In this document: piece after piece, positions 25,624 to 34,208 of the stretch | How the letters are laid out: every line of letters begins with the position of its first letter | How positions within the stretch are numbered: the stretch's first letter is position 1 | NCBI RefSeq assembly: GCF_003234565.1 | Contig: NZ_QKTU01000005.1 | Location: 62,001-126,000 of the forward strand | Reading direction: 5' to 3' | Origin: Curtobacterium sp. MCBD17_013 | GTDB taxonomy: Bacteria; Actinomycetota; Actinomycetes; Actinomycetales; Microbacteriaceae | Length of the DNA stretch: 64,000 nucleotides | The notes under the pieces: model-generated | What the model was told of the DNA's origin: nothing | Seen by the model: only the letters and a program-made list of their open reading frames with translations | Database searches by the model: none | Translations under genes and position numbers: made by a program

Positions 25624-25924
25624 ATGGCGACGGTAATCCGTCACAGAAGCGGCGTCCAGTGCTGAAATCGGTCACGGCAAGGCTGTAACACAGAGTTTTC
25701 CCGCGCAGTCGCGGACCGATGCGCGCGGATACCGCCGATCAGCGAGGCCGGCGTCCAGCGGGCGGCCTCCTCGCGTGGCCCTCCCGGCTTCGGTCGAGGT
25801 CCGCTGCGCACGGACTGCGGACAGCAGCCGCTCTCGAGCAGCGCGGGCGCGGCGGCCGCTGGGCGTCGCCACCAGGACGTCCGACGCGACGTCGCTCCGG
25901 TTCCGAGATCACCGGGACAACGAA

Positions 25925-25951
25925 GAACGCCCCGGCGATGCCGGGGCGTTC
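25925..25951 (-). terminator. Terminator of the tRNA-Arg gene
   Basis: Perfect 12-bp arms GAACGCCCCGGC / GCCGGGGCGTTC around GAT, 27 bp downstream of the tRNA on the reverse strand, followed on that strand by a T-rich stretch (TTCGTTGT). The stretch from 25624 to 25924 shows no convincing gene; a 66-residue frame at 25672-25872 on the reverse strand has poor protein character. Confidence 0.7.
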
Positions 25952-25977
25952 TCGTTCACTGCTGTCTCAACACAGTG

Positions 25978-26050
25978 TGCGCTCGAAGGGACTCGAACCC
26001 CCAACCTTCTGATCCGTAGTCAGATGCTCTATCCATTGAGCTACGAGCGC
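25978..26050 (-). tRNA. tRNA-Arg (anticodon ACG)
   Basis: A 73-nt cloverleaf on the reverse strand: acceptor GCGCTCG/CGAGCGC, D-arm region AGCTCAATGGATAGAGC, anticodon arm TCTGA-CTACGGA-TCAGA giving anticodon ACG, and T-arm GGGGGTTCGAGTCCC. The discriminator is A and CCA is not encoded. It would read CGU/CGC/CGA arginine codons after deamination of A34 to inosine. Confidence 0.96.
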
Positions 26051-26180
26051 AGTGGCCGAACGGCCGTGGAAGACTCTACCAGGCTCGGGACCCGGCGCGC
26101 CAATCGGGGCACGGGACCCGGGGCACGGGACCCGGCGCGCCGATCGAGGCGCGAACGGGTGGTGCCAGCGCGGCGCCGGA

Positions 26181-26203
26181 CGGGAGGCACGGTGCACCTC
26201 CCG
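26181..26203. terminator. Hairpin downstream of the dienelactone hydrolase
   Basis: Arms CGGGAGG / CCTCCCG close a loop containing GCACGGTGCA, 10 bp beyond the hydrolase stop. The DNA between it and the tRNA (about 26083-26150) contains two copies of a CGGGACCCGGCGCGCC repeat and no gene. Confidence 0.5.
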
Positions 26204-26212
26204 CCCGGACGG

Positions 26213-26998
26213 TCAGGCCGCGAGCTGCTCCGGACCGAACACCTCGGTCAGGAAGTCCTCGAGCGCACGCCAGGAGCGGCGGTCGGCGAGCGCCTGGTAC
26301 TGCGCGCCGTGGTCGGGCGCGTCCGTACCGGGGACGGCGAACGCGTGCATCGCGTTCGCGTACGACACGAGCTGCCAGTCGACGTGCGGCGCCGAGCGCA
26401 TCTCGTCCTCCCACGCGTGGACCTTGTCGTCCCCGACCATCGGATCGGCAGCACCGGTCAGCACCAGGAGCTTCGCCCGGATGTCGCCGGCGTCGGACGG
26501 ATCGTGGGTGATCAGACCGCCGTGGAACGACACCGCCCCCACGAGGTCCGCACCGGTCCGGGCGAGTTCCAGGGCCGTGGAGCCGCCGAAGCAGTACCCC
26601 ATGACCACCACGCGCGAGGGGTCGACCTGCGGGTCCTCGAGCAGGCGGTCGAGTCCGGCACGAGCACGGGCACGCAGGAGCCCGAGGTCCTGGTAGAAGC
26701 TGCCGGCGACCTCTCCGGCCTCTGCTCCGGTCGGGCGCACGCCCTTGCCGTAGATGTCGGCCGCGAACGCGACGTAGCCCAAGCGGGCCAGCATCGTGAC
26801 GCGGGCCTCGACGTGTTCGTTCACGCCGTGCCAGTCGTGGACGACGAGCACGGCGGGACGCTGACCGGTGAGGTTCGCGTCCTTCGCGAGGATGCCCTCG
26901 AGCGGCGTGCCGTCGTGGTCGTAGTCGACGATGCCGGTGCGGACATCGGCCCCGGCGGGCTCGGGAACGGTGTTCAGGATGTCTTGGATGGTTGCCAC
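26213..26998 (-). CDS. Dienelactone hydrolase family protein
   Basis: A 261-residue alpha/beta hydrolase. The nucleophile is Cys in VVMGYCFGGSTAL (G-x-C-x-G), the acid is in VLTGAADPMVGD and the base is His in YANAMHAFAVPG, which is the Cys-Asp-His triad of dienelactone hydrolases. AVLVVHDWHGVNEH supplies the oxyanion region. Family members open lactones such as 4-carboxymethylene-butenolide in chlorocatechol breakdown, but most genomic copies have unknown substrates, and no aromatic pathway is nearby. The start is GTG at 26998. It follows zwf on the same strand after 22 bp, so the two may share a transcript. Confidence 0.88.
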   Translation of the reverse strand: MATIQDILNTVPEPAGADVRTGIVDYDHDGTPLEGILAKDANLTGQRPAVLVVHDWHGVNEHVEARVTMLARLGYVAFAADIYGKGVRPTGAEAGEVAGSFYQDLGLLRARARAGLDRLLEDPQVDPSRVVVMGYCFGGSTALELARTGADLVGAVSFHGGLITHDPSDAGDIRAKLLVLTGAADPMVGDDKVHAWEDEMRSAPHVDWQLVSYANAMHAFAVPGTDAPDHGAQYQALADRRSWRALEDFLTEVFGPEQLAA

Positions 26999-27020
26999 GC
27001 GTCCGACCGTACGCCCGGGA

Positions 27021-28397
27021 TCAGTGGAGCAGGTTGTCCCAGTTCGACGGACCGTGCGAACCGGCCGGGTACTCGTCGATCGGGCTCTCGCCGTTGCGCC
27101 AGGCGTCGATGACCGGCTGGACGATGCGCCAGCACTGCACCGCGCTGTCACCGCGCACCGAGAGCGTGGCGTCGCCCTCGAGCACACCGGCGAGGACCTC
27201 GCCGTACGCCGTGAGTCGGCCCGGGTTGAACTTCGTCTCGAGCTTGGCGCGGTCGACGACGTACGGGTCGCCGGGACCGTTGACGTTGAGTTCGAGGCTC
27301 ATCTCGTCGGGGGCGATCCAGATGCGGAGCCGGTCCTGCTCGTGCTCGCCGCCGACGCCGTCCGGCACGTGCGGCGAGGGGCGGAAGTTGATGACGATCT
27401 CGCGCCGCGGTTCACCCAGGGCCTTGCCGGAGCGGAGGGTGAACGGAACGCCCGCCCACCGCCAGTTCGCGACCTCGACGGTCATCTGCGCCAGGGTCTC
27501 GGTCTGGTTCGCCGGGTCGACACCGTCCTCGTCGACGTACGACGGCAGCTGGCGGTCTCCGACGGTACCGGCGGTGTACCGGGCGCGCTTGCCAGCGGTC
27601 GCCGGGTCGTCACCCCACGGCTTGACGGCGCGGAAGACGAGCTGCTTCTGCGTGCGGAGGTCGTCGGCGTCGAGCGTGGCGGGGGCCTCCATCGCGACGA
27701 CCGCGAGCACCTGCAGCAGGTGGCTCTGGATCATGTCCGTGAGCGCGCCGGCGTGGTCGTAGTACCGCGCGCGGTTCTCGAGGCCCAGGGTCTCGTCGTA
27801 GATGATGTCGACGCTCTCGACGTGGGTGGACGACAGCAGGGGCTCGATGATCCGGTTCGAGAACCGCAGGCCCAGGAGGTTGAGCACCGTCGAGCGGCCG
27901 AGGAAGTGGTCGACGCGGTGGATGCGCTCCTCGGGGATGAACGAGTGGAGGAGCTCGTTGAGCTTCTCGGCGCTCGCGGCGTCGGTGCCGAACGGCTTCT
28001 CCATCGCGAGCCGCACACCATCGGGCAGGTCCATGCCCTTGAGCTGTTCGCACGCCTGTTCGGTGATCGCCGGCGGCAGGGCGAAGTAGATCGCCGGCGC
28101 GTGCGAGCACTGTGTCAGGAGCTCGCCGAGGTCGTCCGCGCTCGTGACGTCCGTCTTCCGGTAGTGGCTGGCCGCGATGATCTGCTCGAAGCGGTCGCCG
28201 GAGCACTCGGCGCTCGAGAAGGACTCGCGGACGCGCTGCTTCCAGTCCTCGTCCGAGAGCTCGTCGACGCCCGCGCCGATGAGCTCGATGTCCCAGTCCT
28301 GCTTGACGTCGAGGAGTGTGGCGAGGCCGGGCAGCAGGAGCCGCTTCGTCAGGTCGCCGCTGGCACCGAGGATGAGGAGGGTGGTCTGGATCGCCAT
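27021..28397 (-). CDS. zwf: Glucose-6-phosphate dehydrogenase
   Basis: This 458-residue protein oxidises glucose-6-phosphate to 6-phosphogluconolactone, feeding the pentose-phosphate pathway and making NADPH. The nucleotide-binding start is LLILGASGDLTKRLLLPGL, the EKPFGTD motif follows, and the active-site block is RIHRVDHFLGRSTV, equivalent to the family's RIDHYLGKE (His retained, Lys replaced by Arg). It is shorter than the usual 480-510 residues and lacks opcA, tal or gnd neighbours. It is probably therefore a second, stand-alone G6PDH rather than the main pentose-phosphate operon copy. ATG start at 28397. Confidence 0.92.
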   Translation of the reverse strand: MAIQTTLLILGASGDLTKRLLLPGLATLLDVKQDWDIELIGAGVDELSDEDWKQRVRESFSSAECSGDRFEQIIAASHYRKTDVTSADDLGELLTQCSHAPAIYFALPPAITEQACEQLKGMDLPDGVRLAMEKPFGTDAASAEKLNELLHSFIPEERIHRVDHFLGRSTVLNLLGLRFSNRIIEPLLSSTHVESVDIIYDETLGLENRARYYDHAGALTDMIQSHLLQVLAVVAMEAPATLDADDLRTQKQLVFRAVKPWGDDPATAGKRARYTAGTVGDRQLPSYVDEDGVDPANQTETLAQMTVEVANWRWAGVPFTLRSGKALGEPRREIVINFRPSPHVPDGVGGEHEQDRLRIWIAPDEMSLELNVNGPGDPYVVDRAKLETKFNPGRLTAYGEVLAGVLEGDATLSVRGDSAVQCWRIVQPVIDAWRNGESPIDEYPAGSHGPSNWDNLLH

Positions 28398-28508
28398 GGC
28401 TCCGAACGTACCGACGCACCGCTGATCCGGTTCCGACCGCCGGCCGAACTGTGGAACCTCGAACGGGCCTCCCGGCTGTCGAGGACCGGGCGCGGTCGCG
28501 ACCGGGGG

Positions 28509-29291
28509 TCAGCCGACGACGTGCGCCTGACCCGTCGACGCCGTGGTGCCTCCGTCGACCGGCAACGTGACGCCCGTGATGTAGCGGGCGTCGTCGCTGG
28601 CGAGGAAGAGGAACGCCGGCGCGACGTCCTCGGGTTCGCCGATGCGTCCGAGCGCGGTCCGCTGGGCGTGTGGAGCGACCACGTCCGGGTCGGCGAAGTG
28701 CTCCGCGTTCGCCGCCGTACGGGTGAGGGCCGGCGCCACCGCGTTGACGCGGATGCCGCGCGCCCCGAGGTCGAGCGCCAGCGACTGCATGAGCGTCGTC
28801 ATGGCGCCCTTCGTGGCGTTGTAGACGGCCTGGCGCCAGTCCCCCCGGAGTCCCGAGGCGCTCGTCGTGAACAGGATGACGCCCCGCGCCCGCTCGAGGT
28901 GCGGGAGCGCTTCCTGCACGAGGTGCACGGTGCCGTCGAGGTTCGTCGCGACCATGGCGCGGTAGTCGCCCTCACCGAGTTCGTCGATCTCGCCCGCCGT
29001 GTAGGCGGCCGCGTTGCTGACCACGACGTCGATGCGACCGAAGCGATCGGCGGCGATCGCGACGAGGTCGGCCACGCTCTCGCGGTCGGTCACGTCGGTG
29101 GGCACCGCGATGACGTGCTCGGCCGGCGCGCCCTCGGCGGTCTCGGCGAGTGCGTCCTCGCGCCGTCCGGCGAGGACCACGTTGCAGCCCTGACCGATGA
29201 ACGCGCGCGCGATCGCCTGCCCGATCCCGGAGCCCGCACCCGTCACGATCACGGTCCGACCCTGCAGCTGGTAGTCCCCGGACACCGTCAT
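28509..29291 (-). CDS. Short-chain dehydrogenase/reductase
   Basis: This 260-residue SDR has TGAGSGIGQAIA (cofactor loop), SNAAAYTAGE at the NNAG position, LFTTSASGLRG (Ser) and YNATKGAMT (Tyr and Lys), ending LPVDGGTTAS. The ATG at 29291 is preceded by GGAGGAAC. It is transcribed away from the Gfo/Idh oxidoreductase gene, with 156 bp between starts, a layout seen where a sugar or polyol dehydrogenase is co-regulated with a sugar-oxidation pair. The shared function is only an inference. Confidence 0.88.
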   Translation of the reverse strand: MTVSGDYQLQGRTVIVTGAGSGIGQAIARAFIGQGCNVVLAGRREDALAETAEGAPAEHVIAVPTDVTDRESVADLVAIAADRFGRIDVVVSNAAAYTAGEIDELGEGDYRAMVATNLDGTVHLVQEALPHLERARGVILFTTSASGLRGDWRQAVYNATKGAMTTLMQSLALDLGARGIRVNAVAPALTRTAANAEHFADPDVVAPHAQRTALGRIGEPEDVAPAFLFLASDDARYITGVTLPVDGGTTASTGQAHVVG

Positions 29292-29447
29292 CGTTCCTCC
29301 ACACTCGTCCGCCGAGAGCGGCCGTCCACCGCACGGAGCGGCCAGCGGCACCTGTTGGGGCCCGACGTTACGCTCGGCGGCGAGTCCTTGAACGTGGCCG
29401 TGCGTCACCAATACGCTCACTCCGGAACCGAGGAACGCAGAGCATCC

Positions 29448-30614
29448 ATGAACACACCCCCGCTGCGCGTCGCCGTCATCGGCACGGGCATGATCGCGAC
29501 CGTCCACGTACGATCGGCGCGCGCCGCCGGTGCCGTGGTCACCGGGGTCCTCGGACGCACTCCCGAACGCTCGGCACAGGTCGCCGAGCACCTCGGGCTC
29601 CCGCGCGGCTACGCCGACCTCGACGAGCTCCTCGCCGACGCACCCGACGTCGTGCACGTGTGCACCCCGAACGACCAGCACCACCCGCAGACGATGGCGA
29701 TCATCGCGGCGGGGATCCACGTGGTGTGCGAGAAACCCCTGGCGGTCGACGCCGCACAGGCCGACGAGCTCACGGCCGCCGCCGAGCGTGCCGGTGTCGT
29801 CGCGACCGTCCCGTTCGTCTACCGCTTCCACCCGATCGTGCGCGAGATCCGGTCGCGGATCGCCGGCGGCGATCTCGGACGCGTGCTCGCGATCCACGGC
29901 TCGTACCTGCAGGACTGGATGCTCGATGAGGGCTCGTCGAGCTGGCGGGTCGACGCCGGAGCGGGCGGTGTGTCGCGCGCCTTCGCCGACATCGGGTCGC
30001 ACTGGTGTGACCTCGTCGAGTTCGTCACCGGCGAGCGATTCGCGACCGTGACGGCCACGGCCGACATCGTCTACCCCACGCGCCCGGCGTCGTCGGGGCC
30101 GTCCTTCTCCGGCGCCCCCTACCCCGATCCGGTGCCGGGAGGCGCGGTGCCCGTCGCGCAGGCCCCCGTCACCACCGAGGACACCGCGGTGGCCACCTTC
30201 CGCACGACCCACGGCCGGATCGGGAACGTCGTCGTGTCGCAGGTCGCGGCCGGACGCAAGAACCGCCTGTGGTTCGAGGTCGACGGCACCCGCTCGAGCG
30301 CCGCGTTCGACCAGGAGCAACCGGAGTCCGCCTGGTTCGGCACCGAGACCGGCGCCACGATCCTCGTGCGCGACCCCTCGCAGGGGTCGCCCGACCAGCG
30401 GCGGTTGGCCGTCGTGCCATCGGGTCACCCGCAGGGGTACCTCGACGCCTTCACGGCGTTCGTCGGCGACACCTACGCCGCCGTCCGTGCCTCACGGGAC
30501 GGCGGCGTGTGGCCGGAGGGCCTGCCCACGTTCGCGGACGGCGCGCGCGCCGCCCACGTCATCGACGCCGTCATCGCCAGTGCCGGTGACGGAGCCTGGA
30601 AGGACATCGCATGA
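29448..30614 (+). CDS. Gfo/Idh/MocA family NAD(P)-dependent oxidoreductase
   Basis: This 388-residue protein has an N-terminal Rossmann domain with VAVIGTGMIATVHVRSA, the family lysine motif HVVCEKPLAVDAAQAD (EKP) and a C-terminal alpha/beta domain with DIGSHWCDLVEFVTGE, the D-x-G-x-H motif that supplies the catalytic His. Members oxidise or reduce sugars, inositols or glucose-derived keto groups with NAD(P). The stop overlaps the next gene by 4 bp (ATGA), coupling it to a sugar isomerase. This pairing is typical of inositol- or rare-sugar-catabolic loci. The exact sugar is unknown. Confidence 0.9.
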   Translation: MNTPPLRVAVIGTGMIATVHVRSARAAGAVVTGVLGRTPERSAQVAEHLGLPRGYADLDELLADAPDVVHVCTPNDQHHPQTMAIIAAGIHVVCEKPLAVDAAQADELTAAAERAGVVATVPFVYRFHPIVREIRSRIAGGDLGRVLAIHGSYLQDWMLDEGSSSWRVDAGAGGVSRAFADIGSHWCDLVEFVTGERFATVTATADIVYPTRPASSGPSFSGAPYPDPVPGGAVPVAQAPVTTEDTAVATFRTTHGRIGNVVVSQVAAGRKNRLWFEVDGTRSSAAFDQEQPESAWFGTETGATILVRDPSQGSPDQRRLAVVPSGHPQGYLDAFTAFVGDTYAAVRASRDGGVWPEGLPTFADGARAAHVIDAVIASAGDGAWKDIA

Positions 30615-31549
30615 AGCTCGGGATGCTCACGGCCTGCCTGCCAGGATGGGACCTCGGCCGGATCGCGGAGTTCGCGGCCGCTCAGGGGTACGAGCGACTC
30701 GAGGTCGCCGTGTGGCCGAACGTCGGCGGCCGCGACTTCGAGGCCTCGCACCTGCCCGTCGCGACCTTCACCGACGAGGACGCCAGCGCCACCGAGGACC
30801 TGATGGCGCGCACGGGACTCGAGATCAGCGCGCTCGCCTACTACGAGAACAACCTGCACCAGGACCCCGAGCGTCGTGACGCGGTCCGGACGCACCTCAA
30901 GCACGCGATCGATGCAGCGCAGCGGCTCGGCGTCCCCTACGTGGGCACGTTCATCGGCCGGGACAACAGCAAGAGCGTGCGCGAGAACATGGCAGAGGGC
31001 GACCGCGTGCTGCCCGAGCTCGTGGACTACGCGGGCGAGCGCGACGTCAAGCTCATCATCGAGAACTGCGTCATGGAGGGCTGGCACCCGGACGGCTACC
31101 CGGGGAACATCGCCTACAGCCCGGAGCTGTGGGAGTGGGTGACGGGCCTCGGGTTCGGCCTGAACTGGGACCCGTCGCACCTGACGTGGATCGGCATCGA
31201 CCCGGTCGAGACGATCCTGCCGTTCGCGGAGCACATCGTGCACGCGCAGGCGAAGGACGTCGAACTGTTCCCGGCGCGGCGCGACCGCTACGGCTTCTTC
31301 GGGCTCGTCGACAAGGGCGACGACCCGTGGGACATGGGGTGGTGGCGCTTCCGCGTGCCCGGTCGTGGCGTGGTCGACTGGTCGCACGTCGTGGACCGCC
31401 TGTACGAGGCCGGGTTCACGGGCACGCTGTCGGTCGAGCACGAAGACCCGCTGTGGAGTGGCCCGGACGACAAGGTGCTCGAGGGGCTCCGGATCGCGCA
31501 CCGGACGTTACGTCCGCTCATCGCCGAAGAGCACTCGCCGTCGGTGTGA
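30611..31549 (+). CDS. Sugar phosphate isomerase/epimerase (AP-endonuclease-2 fold)
   Basis: This 312-residue TIM-barrel protein has KLGMLTACLPGWDL at the start, conserved glutamate/histidine metal ligands in VKLIIENCVMEGW, GLNWDPSHLTWIGID, HIVHAQAKDVELF and GTLSVEHEDP. This is the xylose-isomerase-like fold of IolE/IolI-type isomerases. With the upstream Gfo/Idh enzyme it forms a two-gene operon for interconverting keto-sugars or inosose-type compounds. The 3' end overlaps the end of the convergent pxpB-pxpC gene by 32 bp, so there is no space for a terminator between them. Confidence 0.88.
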   Translation: MKLGMLTACLPGWDLGRIAEFAAAQGYERLEVAVWPNVGGRDFEASHLPVATFTDEDASATEDLMARTGLEISALAYYENNLHQDPERRDAVRTHLKHAIDAAQRLGVPYVGTFIGRDNSKSVRENMAEGDRVLPELVDYAGERDVKLIIENCVMEGWHPDGYPGNIAYSPELWEWVTGLGFGLNWDPSHLTWIGIDPVETILPFAEHIVHAQAKDVELFPARRDRYGFFGLVDKGDDPWDMGWWRFRVPGRGVVDWSHVVDRLYEAGFTGTLSVEHEDPLWSGPDDKVLEGLRIAHRTLRPLIAEEHSPSV

Positions 31550-33275
31550 ACCGGATCGCGCCGCCGACCGGTACCTGCGCGACGAGCCCGAGGTCCTCGG
31601 GCACGACGACGCCGACCACGGGGTAGCCGCCCGTGACGGGGTGGTCGGCGAGGAACACGACCGGTCGACCCTCGGGTGGCACCTGGATCGCCCCGGGTAC
31701 CGCCGCCTCGCTCGGCAGCTCGCCGCCCACGCTCCGCGCGAGTGCGTGCGTGCCCGCGTCGAGCCGCACGCCGACACGGTTCGAGCGTGGCGTCACCCGC
31801 CAGACGACCGCGTGCAGGGCGTCGGCACCCCCGTCGATCCAGTCGTCGCGGGGTCCGGGCACGAACCGGACGTCGACCACGTCCTCGACGGTCGGGAGGA
31901 CCGGGCCCGGTTCCGCCGCGTCGGCCACCGCCGCCGCCGTGTCCGACCCGATGGGCAGGACGTCGCCGGCCCGGAGCGGTGCCGGCCCGAGACCGGACAG
32001 CACGTCGGTCGCGCGTGATCCGAGCACGGGCGGCAGGTCGAGTCCACCGAGGACGGCGAGGGTCGCGACGGCCCCGGTCGTCGGCGCACCGAGCACCAGG
32101 ACCTCACGGTCGTGCAGCGCGAACGGACGGTCGGGCTCGATCGGCACCGCCCGGCGCGCGGGCTCGTCGTCGCCCGGGAGCAGCACCGATCGCTCGTCGA
32201 GCGTCCCTTCCGCCGCGGGCAGGACCTCGATCGCGCCGACGCCGCCCGTGACCGCCAGGACGAGCTCGCCACGAGCCCGCACGGTGAGCCCTCCCCCGAC
32301 GTGCTCGACCGCCGCGGCGCCCGCCGCGTTCCCGACGAGACGGTTCGCGCGACGGTGGGCGACGCGATCGAGCGCACCGGAGCGGGTGACGCCGAGGGCC
32401 GCGCGGCCCGGTCTGCCGAGGTCCTGCACGGTGCTGAGCAGCCCGGGCGACAGGACCTCGAGGCCTCGCCTGGGAGCGGTCGGACGTGACGGCTCCGTCG
32501 GAGCGGGTCGGGCCTCCCGACCGACGGCGGTCGGGCGTGCGGCCGGGGACACTGCGGCGGATGACGCAGCCGCGGATGACGCCGCGTGGACCGCGCGGAA
32601 CCGGACGCGCATGCCGGGACGGAGCAGGGCCTCCGCCCCGATCCGATGGGGGTCCCACATCACCAGGTCGGTGTGCCCGAGCAGATGCCAGCCGCCGGGG
32701 CTCGGCCGCGGGTAGATGCCGCTGTGGCCGCCCGCGATCGCGACGGAACCGGCGGGGATCGCCGTGCGCGGACTGCTGCGCCGCGGCAGGTCGAGGACCG
32801 TGTCGCCTCCGACCAGGTAGGCGAACCCCGGCGCGAACCCGGTGAACGCGACCGAGTACTCCGGCGCGGTGTGCCGGCGGACGACCTCGTCCACGCTGAG
32901 GCCGGTGCGGTCGGCGACGTGGTCGAGGTCCTCGCCGTCGTAGACCACTGGCACCTCGACGAGACCGTCGGCGGCGGGCGGCGGCGCGTCGAGCGGTACG
33001 CCGCGCAGCGCGGCGGCGATCGCGTCGGCGGTCGTGGCGCCCGGTGCGAAGCGGACGGCGACGGTCCGCGCGGCGGGCACCAGTTCGGTCACCCCGGGCA
33101 GGTCGAGCGTCCGGAGCGCGGCGTGCAGGGCGAGCGCGGCGGCCGTGTCGGGGACCTCGACGAGCACGCCGTCGACGCCGAGGCGCAGCACCCGGGGCGC
33201 CCGGACGCCGGAGTCGGTCACGTACCCGGACCCGCTCTCGCCCTCCGGGCCGGTCACGTCGCCGGTCGCCGTCAC
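31518..33275 (-). CDS. pxpBC: 5-oxoprolinase subunits B and C fused (KipI-KipA type)
   Basis: This 585-residue protein joins two normally separate subunits. Residues about 25-235 are PxpB/KipI-like: [39 protein letters not shown] and [10 protein letters not shown]. An Ala/Pro-rich linker (about 240-290) leads to a PxpC/KipA-like biotin-dependent-carboxylase fold: [36 protein letters not shown] and [21 protein letters not shown]. With PxpA it should form the bacterial ATP-dependent 5-oxoprolinase that opens pyroglutamate to glutamate. The GTG start overlaps the pxpA stop (GTGA). Two-domain fusions of this type are known in actinobacteria and related groups. Confidence 0.9.
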   Translation of the reverse strand: MTATGDVTGPEGESGSGYVTDSGVRAPRVLRLGVDGVLVEVPDTAAALALHAALRTLDLPGVTELVPAARTVAVRFAPGATTADAIAAALRGVPLDAPPPAADGLVEVPVVYDGEDLDHVADRTGLSVDEVVRRHTAPEYSVAFTGFAPGFAYLVGGDTVLDLPRRSSPRTAIPAGSVAIAGGHSGIYPRPSPGGWHLLGHTDLVMWDPHRIGAEALLRPGMRVRFRAVHAASSAAASSAAVSPAARPTAVGREARPAPTEPSRPTAPRRGLEVLSPGLLSTVQDLGRPGRAALGVTRSGALDRVAHRRANRLVGNAAGAAAVEHVGGGLTVRARGELVLAVTGGVGAIEVLPAAEGTLDERSVLLPGDDEPARRAVPIEPDRPFALHDREVLVLGAPTTGAVATLAVLGGLDLPPVLGSRATDVLSGLGPAPLRAGDVLPIGSDTAAAVADAAEPGPVLPTVEDVVDVRFVPGPRDDWIDGGADALHAVVWRVTPRSNRVGVRLDAGTHALARSVGGELPSEAAVPGAIQVPPEGRPVVFLADHPVTGGYPVVGVVVPEDLGLVAQVPVGGAIRFTPTASALRR

Positions 33276-34045
33276 GCCGCTCGGACCGCCGCGAACGGCG
33301 CCAGGACCACGCCCGCTGATCCGAGTGCGGACCGGACGGCGAGCGCCGCGGCGACCGCGCCGGGCGAGTCCCCGTGCAGGCAGATCGACGCGGCGTCGAT
33401 CGGCACGCTGGTCCCGTCGACCGCGGTGACCGCCCCGCTGGTGACCATCGCGACGACGCGCTGGGCGATCTCGGTCGGATCGTGGAGCACGGCGCCCGGA
33501 AGGCGTCGGGACACGAGGGACCCGTCGGCGGCGTACGCACGGTCCGCGAACGCCTCGGCGACGACGGGCAGCCCGGCGTCGCGAGCGAGGTCGAGGAACG
33601 CGGACCCGGCGAGACCGACGACCGGGAGGCCCGGGTCGACCGCCAGGACCGCTTGCACGACCGCCTCGGCGTGCGGTCCGCCCTCCGCGATGGTGTTGTA
33701 GAGGGCGCCGTGCGGCTTGACGTATCGGACGGTCGTCCCGGCTGCCCGGGCGAGGGCGGCCAGCGCGCCGATCTGGTAGATCACGTCCGCTGCGAGTTCG
33801 TGCAGGGAGGCGTCCACGTACCGCCGTCCGAACCCGGCGAGGTCCCGGTATGCGACGTGCGCCCCGACCGACACCTGCCGTTCCGCGGCCTGCTCGAGCA
33901 CGGACCGGAGCGACAACGGGTCGCCCGCGTGGAATCCGCACGCCACGTTCGCGCTCGTGACGACATCGAGCATCGCGGCGTCGTCCCCGAGGGTCCACCG
34001 GCCGAAGCCCTCGCCGAGGTCTGCGTTGAGATCGATCGTGGTCAT
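33272..34045 (-). CDS. pxpA: 5-oxoprolinase subunit A (LamB/YcsF family)
   Basis: This 257-residue protein starts [17 protein letters not shown], the hallmark of the family, followed by [44 protein letters not shown] and [11 protein letters not shown]. Length matches the usual 245-260. In the PxpABC enzyme it cleaves the activated oxoproline ring. It is first in a two-gene operon with the B-C fusion. A 163-bp divergent gap separates it from the pyruvate oxidase start, and no clear operator is visible there. No oxoproline transporter is adjacent. Confidence 0.93.
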   Translation of the reverse strand: MTTIDLNADLGEGFGRWTLGDDAAMLDVVTSANVACGFHAGDPLSLRSVLEQAAERQVSVGAHVAYRDLAGFGRRYVDASLHELAADVIYQIGALAALARAAGTTVRYVKPHGALYNTIAEGGPHAEAVVQAVLAVDPGLPVVGLAGSAFLDLARDAGLPVVAEAFADRAYAADGSLVSRRLPGAVLHDPTEIAQRVVAMVTSGAVTAVDGTSVPIDAASICLHGDSPGAVAAALAVRSALGSAGVVLAPFAAVRAA

Positions 34046-34208
34046 GCTGCCCGTTCCTCCACATCCGGTCCGCTCCCCCGATCCTCCACCACGGGCGACG
34101 GGCTGGGAACCCGGCCCCGTGGAGGGAGCACGCTGGAGGCACGAGGACGGCCCCGTCCCACCACCCGAGTCCCAGGCGCCCGACCCCGGCGCCGAAGAGA
34201 GGTACGCG

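Noticed and set aside
25672-25872. 66-residue reverse-strand protein near tRNA-Arg
   Set aside because: No ribosome site, Arg-rich composition, no recognisable fold.
26931-30614. A 1227-codon open frame on the + strand across zwf and the SDR
   Set aside because: It lies antisense to clear genes; only its last third is real, as the oxidoreductase starting at 29448. Long antisense frames are common at this GC content.
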